Of a DNA stretch of 64,000 nt, positions 55,031 through 64,000 are shown one piece after another. A model generated the notes under the pieces. The model was not told the origin of the DNA. It did not search any database and saw nothing but the letters and a program-made list of their open reading frames with translations. How positions within the stretch are numbered: the first letter of the stretch is position 1; each line of letters starts with the position of its first letter. The stretch is from Vandiemenella viatica (Eukaryota > Arthropoda > Insecta > Orthoptera > Morabidae), in NCBI GenBank assembly GCA_031002005.1, contig CM061919.1, positions 227,538,739-227,602,738 on the forward strand, given 5' to 3'. A program made the position numbers and the translations under genes.

Positions 55031-55740
55031 TCGTTTTTACGCGCAAAATATCCTTCCTTGATCAGTCGGAACAATGCCTACAACATTTATTTTCACACGC
55101 ACAACATGTAAAATGAAGCATCGAGGAACTGTCCAAATGGGAATTACTGTACCACCGAGAATTAGGAAAATAGAACGAAAATACGGAAAAATAATCTCAG
55201 CTATTATTACGCCAAAAGAAACAAAAAGCAATTGTATGTATTATTAATTAGCATAAGTATTCAGTTCAAACTGTCAAACATAATTACCTTAAGGAATTGT
55301 AAGACACACTGTAAAGCTTTAGTTCCACAATTACAAATGACTAAATGACGAAATTTTAAAAAAGGTGAATAATAATTATGTCCCTTCATCTTAGTGACAC
55401 AGTTTCTGACCGGGTGCGCATTTCGCCTCTGTCGTAGTCACCAAACCCGCTGATCCTACTGGATAAAAGCCACCCACAGTAAGTTCTATGTACAATCTGA
55501 ACAACGGGGCTTCCACGAGTACTTCATCCCCATTAAGAAAGCAAAGCTTTGCCAGATGTGAAGGACAGTTTTAAGACCTGTAAAAATGAAGATAAATGCA
55601 AAGAAGAGTCACCTTATTATGTACACAAATAAAAAAAACTAAAGATTGATTATAGTTGTAAGGTGGGGATAGAATTGTTTATTGAAGGCTTGAAATGTAA
55701 GTATCTTGGCATAACATTTGTTAACGAACTCAACTAGGCT
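55031..55740. other. No recognisable feature
   Basis: AT-rich; no repeats matched. Confidence 0.4.
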
Positions 55741-55742
55741 GT

Positions 55743-56482
55743 ACTAGTGTTGCAAATTAAAAAAAATTCAGCTTTGTGAAAAAAAAACATGAAAAAACCT
55801 AGCACCCTTGTTTTTTTTTTCTAATTTTTTTTTCAGAAAACAATATATTTGATAAATTATAGTTTTATTTAAGGAACTTACATTTTACATGTGTGTTTTA
55901 AATCTTACTGAATCATATAATGTCTTACATAATGATTCATAAGTGTATCTATATAGGTAACATAATTTTATTCATCCTCTATCTCAGTACCACATTCACT
56001 ACTATCAGCACTACCAACACTAGTTCGGTCGGTGTAGGAATTTTCTGTCTCTTCTTCTGTCTCCTCTATATCCTTAACTTCAAAAGTAGTTACATTTCCT
56101 TTTACTGGTTATTCTTGTATTGTAGGCAAAAGATTTTCAGATCGAAATTTTAAATTGTGAGAAAAGTACACACTGTGAATAAAGACTGTGCCAATAGTTC
56201 TGTATTACGGTCTTTTAAGTTTGAATTTAAATCTATTATCATAGAAAATAGGAGCTTTACTTCTTTTCAATCGTTGGTATACACCAACGGTTGCAAGGAA
56301 ACGATTAATAATTACTGACAATTTAATGATTCAGTACCACTATACTCTGAGAGTTTAACAAGTATACGAATATAAGGAAAGCACAATAAGAGGCAAAAAA
56401 AACCGTAGATAATTTTTAAATTTCTAATTTTTTGAAAAGATCCGTAGGTCTACAGATAAATTCGTAGAGCTGCCAGCACTGG
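55743..56482. mobile_element. Possible hAT-like element enclosing a decayed frame
   Basis: Left CTAGTGTTGCAAATTA and right inverse CCAGTGCTGGCAGCTC resemble CAGTGTTGCCAACT-type hAT ends, but no 8-bp duplication is readable. Confidence 0.35.
55968..56243 (-). pseudogene. Decayed coding fragment with acidic C-terminus
   Basis: On minus one frame reads FYDNRFKFKLKRP, stop, YRTIGTVFIHSVYFSHNLKF, SENLLPTIQE, stop, PVKGNVTTFEVKDIEETEEE, then an S/E-rich end to TAA at 55968. About 90 codons with only two stops in AT-rich DNA suggest a recently dead gene, perhaps the transposase tail of the enclosing element. Family not recognised. Confidence 0.4.
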
Positions 56483-56589
56483 TTCAAATAGCGAGTATCA
56501 ATCCAAACAACACGGAATGGGGATTCCTTCTCGCGCAACCTGGCCTCTTCGGGAAATCCCCGTTCATAAATGAAAACTTCAGTCAATGT

Positions 56590-56840
56590 TGCCAATATTT
56601 TCGTATTTTTTTTTTTCTACTGAACCAGACAAATATAGTAGATTTAAAAATTAAGATGAGTACTTAGAATAAACTCTAAAACAGTCATATTAAACGATAA
56701 CTGCCTTACAAATTTGAGATTTAGTAGTTGTGAAAAAAACATGTGTCCCAGAAAAAAAAACATGTTTTTTTCATGTTTTTTTTTTTTTAAGCCAGAAAAA
56801 AATACCGTTTTTTTTTTTTTAACACTAGGCAGTACACATT
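56590..56840. repeat. Poly-A/T low-complexity patch
   Basis: Alternating A-runs and T-runs with a CATG-T-run/A-run quasi-palindrome around 56735-56780. Confidence 0.7.
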
Positions 56841-56844
56841 GGTC

Positions 56845-57465
56845 AGGTAGTAGGAAAAGGTTTCAAAATCCATTACTTGATGGAGAGAGTGATGAGGGCA
56901 CGTAAGGGAATTGGGTTACGAAACTGTGGTCAGACCATTGCTTGAACGTGATATTGTAGTATGGGACCCACATTTTTGGTACCAAATCTAGGAGTTGGAG
57001 GAAGTGCGAAGAAGGGCTGATAGATTTATCCTAGGAAATTACCGCAGAACACAATGAGTAAGTGACGTGATAAAGGAGTTGGAATGGGATTCATTGGAAG
57101 ACAGGACGAGGGTGAAAAGAGTCATAGAAGTATACAGGGCGTATATTGGTGATGAGGCGTGGAAAGATATTGGTGGAAGAATTAGGAGAGGTGCATAGAA
57201 GGGAAGAGATGACAACGATCACAAATTGCCACTCGATTTCAGGCACAAGGGTGTGCGAAGGCGGAAGGTTTACTTTCGTAGGTAAGGGGGTCAGGGATTG
57301 GAACAAATTACCAACAGAATTAACGAATAATTTACCAAAAACGCTAAAAAAAAAGTTTAAAGTTGAAATTAGAAGAGGTAAAAAGTAGGTGCGAAAAAGG
57401 AAAGGGAAAAATGGGTGTTTAGGGATATTTCCAACGAAACAAGTTAAATTAAATTAAATTCCAGC
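56845..57465 (+). pseudogene. CR1-like LINE 3' end (family A), longest copy
   Basis: Reads TVVRPLLERDIVVWDPHFWYQI, then ELEEVRRRADRFILGNYRRTQ, VIKELEWDSLEDRTRVKRV, YRAYIGDEAWKDIGGRI, and finally VGKGVRDWNKLPTELTNNLP. These are the consecutive C-terminal blocks of CR1/L2-type ORF2. Two stops and two shifts; inactive. It gives the reading frame for the shorter copies at 8927, 31040 and 41945. Confidence 0.85.
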
Positions 57466-57580
57466 AGAGACTGCGATTATAACTGCGAACTCTTCTATCC
57501 CAAGTTACTTGCCTCAGACAATTGAGCCACAAGATAAATGAGAAATAAGCACTTTATTTTTTATTTTTATTATTATTATT

Positions 57581-57812
57581 GTTTATGGCTTTACACCTCG
57601 TCGACGTCGATGTCATTAGAGGCGGGGTACTGGGGGCAAGGAACGGGAAGGAAGCAGGCCGTGGTTTTTTGAAGGAACCATCGCGGCAATCGCCTAGAGT
57701 GATTTGGGGAAAAAAATTGGAAAACCCAAGTCTGGATGCCCGGACGGGGATTCGAACCCGCGTCCTCCCGAATGCGAGGCCAGAACGTTAACCGTTCACC
57801 CACCACACACGG
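57581..57812 (-). mobile_element. SINE1
   Basis: TTTATGGCTTTACACCTCG tail complement, full body, box B complement GGATTCGAACCC, head complement CACCCACCACACACGG. Confidence 0.9.
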
Positions 57813-58053
57813 TTTCTTTCACTGGTTGACAATGCTTGTTCCAGAGGTTGATGCCCAATATTAACGGCAAGAATTAAGAGTATGTGGTTATCAAATACAA
57901 GGACTAGTTATAATAAGGAGGCAGAACAGACATTTTTGTTAAGGTGTTATATGGCTAACAGTGCACTTGCAAAAATGCTGCAACAAAGAGATAGTTAACG
58001 GAAATATAAGAAAAATCTTGTGCGTTGGTGAAATAAAAACTATGGTATGGTAT

Positions 58054-58258
58054 AGTCGGCCTTGGTAGAGTAGGTCGCTGGATCAAGTCCGGCCGAGGGT
58101 ATGGGTGTTTAAGTGTTGTGTGTGTGTTAATGTCGTGTCCGTCCCGTGTTGTCCACGGCTACTACAACGCACTGGAGAAATCGATACACTGCAAGAGTCA
58201 TCATCACATTGAGCTGGATGTATGGCTTGACTTGCCGAATGCCATTTAAAAAAAAGTG
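58054..58258 (+). mobile_element. SINE2 with deletion in the head
   Basis: GTCGGCCTTGGTAGAGTAGG head; the box A-box B spacer is shortened; then CAAGTCCGGCCGAGG, TTAAGTGTTGTG, GAGCTGGATGTATGGC and A-run. Confidence 0.8.
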
Positions 58259-58341
58259 TTCTATCGCACTCAAGTAATTATAGTTATATGTGTAATAAAT
58301 GCTGGCTTCCAAGTTATTTGATTCGGGAAAAGAAATTTACC

Positions 58342-58633
58342 ATCACTGTATGGATCTAGTTGCTGGAGGGAATCGCAGCAGCAATCAGAAGTAGCGTCCA
58401 ATGAAGAACTATCCTGAGCCTCCCTCTGTTCTTGTGTTAGACACGAAGAACCGTACAAGGTTACAGCCAACTCTCTCCTCTGGGTTCCCAACCTACTTTG
58501 GGTGATTTTCCAAGCTAGATCGTTTATTCTTCCTGTTGTTTTGCCGTTCATCGTCTTAGCAAAGAACTCCAGTGGGTGAAAGAACAGAAGATTAATGAGC
58601 TCACAGTGTTTTTGAGTCTCTCGCTTGGTCACT
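58342..58633 (-). CDS. Candidate host exon, product unknown
   Basis: A minus-strand open stretch between an acceptor-like AATTTCTCCCAAG (exon start 58633) and a donor GATG|GTAAAT (exon end 58342), about 97 codons. The translation is balanced and protein-like: a helical N-terminal part (KHCELINLLFFHPLEFFAK), then GKTTGRINDLAWKI, RRELAVTLYG, and a Ser/Asp/Cys-rich acidic end. No similarity to the repeats of this window and no internal stop. I do not recognise the family. No partner exon is identified, so it may be a chance frame. Confidence 0.4.
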
Positions 58634-58787
58634 CTTGGGAGAAATTGGCCTTTTGTGCTTACTCGCCATTAGGTTTAAGCTGTCAGGATACCGGATCCCT
58701 GATCAAGCGTAGAATACCACCTGCAATAATGAGGAATGCGATACGCTTCTCGCTAAATAACTAATTCGTCCTGTCACCAATTGGTGA

Positions 58788-59055
58788 TGATTATCCTTTA
58801 ATTGTTTCGTCCTCCAATTCACAGGTTACTGTCGTTGGTCGCCAAGGCGTTTTACCTTCCCCCAATGGTTAATAACTACTGCTATGAATGAATTAAATGG
58901 TTCTGTGAAATGACAACACCGACGAATCACTTTACACTTCATATTTATTTCTCCGTGAGTTTCATAGTAACATTATACACGGATAAGACACCAGACTCGT
59001 CCAAAGTTACTAAAGCACAAATATGCAAATATTCCAGCGATTAAACTCTCAAACG
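58788..59055 (+). repeat. Dispersed repeat, copy 2 (pair with 14205-14475)
   Basis: Same strand as copy 1; starts TGGTGATGATTATCC and ends near GCGATTAAACTCTCAAAC. Similarity stops abruptly at both ends. Confidence 0.6.
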
Positions 59056-59324
59056 ACTATATAAGTACTTGACTACTAAAAAACAGACACCAAAACTTCC
59101 GGAAACAACTGACTCTATTACAAACTTCACCGCTGAGCACCTGGAATTTTTGGGCCTCGCTTAGTAAAATCTAATCCAGTTACTTCCTAAGGGATCAGAC
59201 CAAAGCACCTTTGTGCAGAAATTCAGAGATTCGGCTATAAAGGAACCAAACGTGTCATCAGCAAACGCATACATTTGGTAGGACCAAAAGCATTCCTCCA
59301 CACACAAGCCTTATAGGCTACGTA
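59056..59324. other. No recognisable feature
   Basis: AT-rich spacer. Confidence 0.4.
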
Positions 59325-59520
59325 CCTCGAGGTCATTAGAGGCGGGGAAGGACTGGGAGCAAGTAACAGGAAGGAATTCGGTCATGGTCTTTTGGAAGAA
59401 CCATCTCAGCATTCCCATTTCGAGAAACAGATATTTGGATGGCCGGTATGTGATTTGAACCAGTGTCCTCCCAGATACGTAACCAAGTAAGCGCTACGTC
59501 TGTAACTAAGTGCTTCACCA
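59325..59520 (-). repeat. SINE1, diverged
   Basis: CTCGAGGTCATTAGAGGCGG, shortened body, ATGTGATTTGAACC as decayed box B complement. Confidence 0.75.
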
Positions 59521-59524
59521 CCTG

Positions 59525-59890
59525 TAGAGTCGTGAGGTGAAATGGGGAAGGGGGGGGGGGGTCCGACGAACGAAATCACACCATGGGGAGGGAGGGTCAA
59601 CGGAAATCTCACGTGAGGTTTTGAAATAATTCTAGTAGAATTATAGAGATAAAATAAAAAAAGAAATGGTCTACAACTGACGCCAAAGTCGATTTTAGAC
59701 CTTAGGGAGGGTATAATCGCCCTTCGGAGCATGAAACCTTCAAAAGGTCTCAAAAAGTTGCAAGGTCGATTGGTAGGAGGGGGTCTCCCTCAGAATCTCA
59801 CGTCATTTTTTAGGGGGGGGGGCCCTAGCAAATCTCACGAAGTCTCACCAGAAGGGAGGGGGGGGGGGCGTCCAGATCTCCATCGACTTC
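59525..59890. repeat. Harbinger-like element F2 remnant
   Basis: GTGAGGTGAAATGGGG, G-runs and repeated AAATCTCACG motifs match F2 interiors, but the outermost inverted ends are lost. Confidence 0.65.
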
Positions 59891-62645
59891 ATTCTGAGAA
59901 GAAACAGTCAGTGGGGCAGGCGATTTGAGGCGACAATCGATGTTATTCTATCCCTATGCTGGTTCTAAGACAAAAGTGGGAGTTTAATAATACGTTGCAA
60001 AATCTTAGGATTTAAATTTCATTTTGTTTGGCCTTGTTTCCAATAATACAGGTTTGATATTATATTTGTCATTTACAAAATTCACTAAAATTTTGAATAT
60101 ATACTATGCAGATAGAGGTGGAAAAACTTGATCAAAATAAAACTTACGCGTAAATACAATTATTACGATGCGTAGATTAAAATCATTATTCAAATTTCCA
60201 ATAAGTAATCAATGAGATTCAAATACTAAAGTTCACTTCTTTATTTTATCATGGCCTATGAGCCTGATGTTGGATCTCTACAAGTTTGAGGTTTTAGATA
60301 CCGGCTTCATGCAAATACTATATCGTTATGGCCTGAAACGTCGCCAGGAACTAATAAAAAGAAAGATGAGTCTATTACTTTGGCTAGGCTAGTACCCGGG
60401 CCGTATTATCATCCGAATTACAGATGTTCTGTATGTTCTAGGCAATCATGGAACGGGTACGGGGTTGAAATGATACTTTTCCATTTCTTACCTAGTATGA
60501 AGTATGGGTCTGCCTTATACCACTCAATATGATGTATTCTCTTTGATCACCTGATAATCTATTTCAGTTAACATAATAGAAACATGCCCCTTAATCCAAA
60601 TTAAATGTATTTCTTTTCCTTCAGTAATTGCTGCATTCAAACGTAACGGCGACTATCCGGATCATACTTCGCATGCCATTCTATTCACGGTGGCAAGTAG
60701 AACTACGTAAAATGATTTTAATTTCACAGTGTTAATCCTTTCTCCAGGATGGCTGCCTAAAGCAAAGCACGTCGTCCTTGATAGAGTCTGCTTATCATAT
60801 AACCATGTGCACCAGCGAAATTACTTGGAGTGGGTCGCAGGTGTTGCTGATTTACGCGCGTCCCGTCACGGCCGCAACAGGTGGACAGCTGACAGTGAAT
60901 CGAGTTACTTTGAACAGGTTTCACAAAAGCCGTAACTAGGCATTTTTAGTGCCAGCAATAAACAGCGGGCTAAATGGCGCAAAAGAATGGAGCGCGCGGA
61001 ATGTCCACTTTCTCCTTCTGATCGACATTCGCTTCCTCTTCCCGTACAAAACCGAGCCCACAGTACAAAGACGCATTACCAAAAGCATTTTATCCAAGGT
61101 ATAATGTGACGCTTTCGTCACATTCTAAGGCGCATTTTTATTATATAAATCATAATGTTAGATTAATTTTCATAAAGCTTGAGCGACCAGACATATATAT
61201 ATTTTGATGATTTCCTTAAATTACGGAAGATTCTTTGTGAATATTCAGTGCACCTAGGGGCCACGAATATTAAAACATTATTGAGCTGTGTTGGCTTGAA
61301 GAGAATCGTGACCTTCCCGAGAGGCATTCACTGGTACAACCGTCAGCCTCGGCGACAGGATGTCACCGGCTAACAAATCATTGGGATAAAGGGTTTTGCC
61401 GGAGAACACTTCCTGTCACCTTGGGGTGGGCAGTCAACAAGAGGCCGCTAATCTAGTGTAACAACCCGCCACCTGAATACGCTCTCAACCCGCGAGGGCG
61501 GTCGAATATTTCCGACCTCTGCGATACACACGCGGAGCGAATAAGATATCGGGAATATCACGTGACATCAGTTGGGTAACCTAAGACCCAATCCCAATGC
61601 TGCCTATATCTAAAATTCCGGGAATTTTCTGTTAAATGTGATCTTCCAGACTACAAAGGCGGAGCCAAAGTTTTCCTCGGAGATGAAAGAGCGACGAGAG
61701 ATTCATTCTGCTGTGGGACGCCGAGCCCGACAAAAATTCTGTTGCGGAATCAGAAAGTTGACTTTTCTCGCTAACTGCTGCAGTCCGACTCCTGGTGTCG
61801 GAATGTCGGAAATCTGACGCCGCCGGCTTGCATAGCGAGGCGATTGCTGGAGCAGCTATCGCACGGCGACACAGTCAATAATGCAAGCATGGGCATTACA
61901 GAACGGGAGCGACTGCAGCCGCCTTGTAAGACAGGGCTCCCATACCGTGGGTCATCTTCGATCACTGCAGACATCAGACGCAGAACTATAATGGTAAAAT
62001 ATTATGACCGAGCCATCTGATTGTGCATTCTGTGAAACTGAACCCTTAAGCGGCTTTGAGAGGATAGATCCATGTTCTAACTTTGTAGCAGAAAATCCCT
62101 GAGCTAGCGGTTATAATTTGCCAGAATTTTTTTCTCGAATAACATAATTGTTCATTCGTGGCGCCCTTGCATATTACTTCTGAGATGGATTTAAAAGTAA
62201 ATTACAATTTTTTGCTTGCTCATGATGGCTAATTGTACCTCTGAGCGTTGCTTTTGTGACTTTGCCTTCTTGTGTTAATATCAACGGTAAATTCGCTCAG
62301 ACTTGTAAAAGCCAATGATACTAAATAAATGTCATATTGTGACAGTTTTCCTGTATTCCAAATAACATCGAGATTCTTGCAAAATCAATATTTACGTTCC
62401 TTCATAAAATCAAAATTAAAATCCCCTTTATTAATCATAAATGTATAAATGATAACCAAACTTATCTCACACACAAGGAACCCCTATTAGAAAATGTCAC
62501 CCAACTCTGGGGACAGATAAGACACTTACTACAAAGGGAAGAGTGTATCTCTCTGTTATTTTATAGAGGAAACTAGTACAGCGAAAGACTTGTGTTCAAT
62601 CACCAGAATGAGGAACTTCCTTGGATAAACCGAGTCTGATGGAAG
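59891..62645. other. 2.7 kb without recognisable feature
   Basis: AT-rich, with a GC-richer part at 61300-61980. Frames at 60729-60935 and 61771-61974 lack family signatures. No SINE or MITE match found. Confidence 0.45.
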
Positions 62646-62845
62646 ATCAGTAACACTCTGGCCTGACATTCAAGAGGACGTGTGTTCGTATCCCCGCCCG
62701 GCAACCCAGATTTCGGTTTTCACGGTTTCGCGAAATCACTCCAGGGAAAAGCCTTCAAAACGGCATGGCCGAAATCCTTCCCATTCTATGTTGCCTCCCC
62801 CATCTCCACTGCTCTAATGATCTCAACGTTGACGAGGTGTACAAT
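62646..62845 (+). mobile_element. SINE1 next to the third module copy
   Basis: AACACTCTGGCCTG head remainder, box B-like TGTTCGTATCCCCG, shortened body, CTCTAATGATCTCAACG and GACGAGGTGTAC tail. Confidence 0.8.
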
Positions 62846-63665
62846 TTTGAACTTGCGTGGAGAATAAAGTGGTCTATTCACAGTCCAAGTTACAGGACAT
62901 CCGTGTAGAGCTACCACAGGATGCGCTCACCCATTCACGCTAGTAAAAGGAGTCCAACAAAGTGTTCCAAGCAATCCTTACCACTCGTACTTTCTCGCGG
63001 CACACCACGTGTCCTTATCTCACACTCGTAGGATGTTTCCTCCAGTCAAGATCCAATGCCATAGCTTGTTGGACAGCAAGGACCCGTGTTGGTGATTTGA
63101 GAGTCCAACAACATCCCACACGTCCTGCCTGTAGTCCTCTAACCCCTTTCACGGCTCATCAAGAGTTCTTTATCGAAAATCGGATGAACGTAGGTCCTAC
63201 AAGTTCTACTCACTACTGTGAATGGGCCGCTAGAGCGGTGGAAAGGCCAGTTGCGGGCACGGAGATGTGCAGTGGCGTGGCCTTGTGCTTGACGCTTCAC
63301 TTAGTCGAGCCGCGAACTCCGACAAGACGTATGCGTAGTTATATAAATAATTTAATTCACTTGTGAAATCATTCCACGTTTTTTGTTACTGAAAGATGAG
63401 GCAAAAAATGAATCATATGGCAGTATTATATGGAAATGGACGTTAGTTGTGAAAAAATGTAGAATATGGCATGAAAATATATTTATTTTGATGTTACGTT
63501 TATTTTTGATAAAACATTAAAATTAAATAATTATAAATTTAATTTTCCACTTCTGCAAAACATACGCATCCGCGGATGTCAATTATAGAACACCCGCATC
63601 CGCAAAGATTACTACCGTTACAAAACTAGTTCTAATCCAGGTAACGTAATCTCTACTGTGAACCA
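62846..63665 (+). repeat. Third, partial copy of the arm module
   Basis: Aligns with 46460-47240 (same strand) and 4680-5745 (inverse). Contains F5 (62874-63225), the CTTGTGCTTGACGCTT block, and the AT-rich part ending ACTACCGTTACAA. It retains the empty site of the left-arm hAT MITE (63569-63576). More diverged than the two arms are from each other. Confidence 0.8.
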
Positions 63666-64000
63666 ACATTTTGTCTTTGTGATTCTCCGCAATAACTTTC
63701 GATGTATTGGCGCAACTACCTGCTACGCAGTTCCGGTATGTGTTGTCGGCAGAAGGAGCCTCAGCAAGAACAGTTCAGTGAAAGTAGATTTGACTCTGCT
63801 CAAGTGACTGTGTTTACTTCACTGCTTTACCAATCACCACAGATCACTCGAGTTAAGTAGTTCATTTGTCTTCAGGTCCGAGAACTTGGAAAGGGAGATT
63901 TCTATTTTCATACAAGCAGGACACAATCGTTTTGCGAAAAAACAGGCCCTGGACCCATATACAAAAAAGGAAATCAAAAAACAGAAAAACAAAACAAATA
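63666..64000. other. No recognisable feature
   Basis: Ends in an A-rich stretch at the window edge. Confidence 0.4.

Noticed and set aside
61380..61560. Ribosomal RNA fragment (GTGTAACAACCCGCC resembles 28S text)
   Set aside because: The resemblance covers only a few bases and the surroundings do not continue as rRNA.

Overview
The window is eukaryotic, repeat-dominated, intergenic or intronic DNA. It is AT-rich with GC-rich mobile-element islands and contains no confident host gene. The mix (tRNA-derived SINEs, CR1-like and RTE-like LINEs, hAT, PIF/Harbinger-like, mariner and Tc1 DNA elements) suggests an arthropod genome, most likely a large-genome insect and perhaps a polyneopteran (stick insect, orthopteran or cockroach group). 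That placement is inference from repeat style, not proof. No bacterial features (operons, RBS, CRISPR, IS elements) are present.

Layout. (1) 1-6347 and 46193-51848 are two arms of one large inverted duplication, separated by about 40 kb and by a 1000-N assembly gap (44988-45987) that ends only about 200 bp before the right arm. They share nested insertions at identical target sites, and each also carries private insertions and deletions. A third partial copy of one module lies at about 62846-63665. (2) 6350-17460: SINEs, two Harbinger-like palindromic elements (one nested in the other), a third Harbinger-like element with a LINE tail inside it, a CR1-like reverse transcriptase pseudogene (10697-11775), and hAT MITEs. 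(3) 17460-29100: two internally deleted mariners with a clear DD34D end, one of them inside a palindromic MITE and itself hit by a SINE; a Harbinger-like element with a zinc-finger-type reading frame; a 189-bp tandem array; a split RTE LINE. (4) 29100-44990: hAT elements, a SINE-in-SINE nest, a CpG-rich block, a long plain AT-rich stretch (35523-38750), LINE fragments, and a Tc1-like relic with two SINE insertions and a 53-bp tandem duplication. (5) 51849-64000: more SINEs, a degenerate acidic-tailed reading frame, a CR1 3' end, and one candidate host exon on the minus strand (58342-58633).

How it fits together. The window works as an insertion record. At least 14 insertions have readable target-site duplications: 8 bp for hAT, 3 bp (mostly TTA/TAA) for the Harbinger-like families, TA for mariner, and 9-14 bp for SINEs. 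For several, an undisturbed empty site survives in a duplicated copy elsewhere in the window. The Harbinger-like families share a terminal core with CATAAA or CATTAA followed by YTACGT and account for about 14 copies. SINE1 has roughly 28 copies or fragments in 63 kb.
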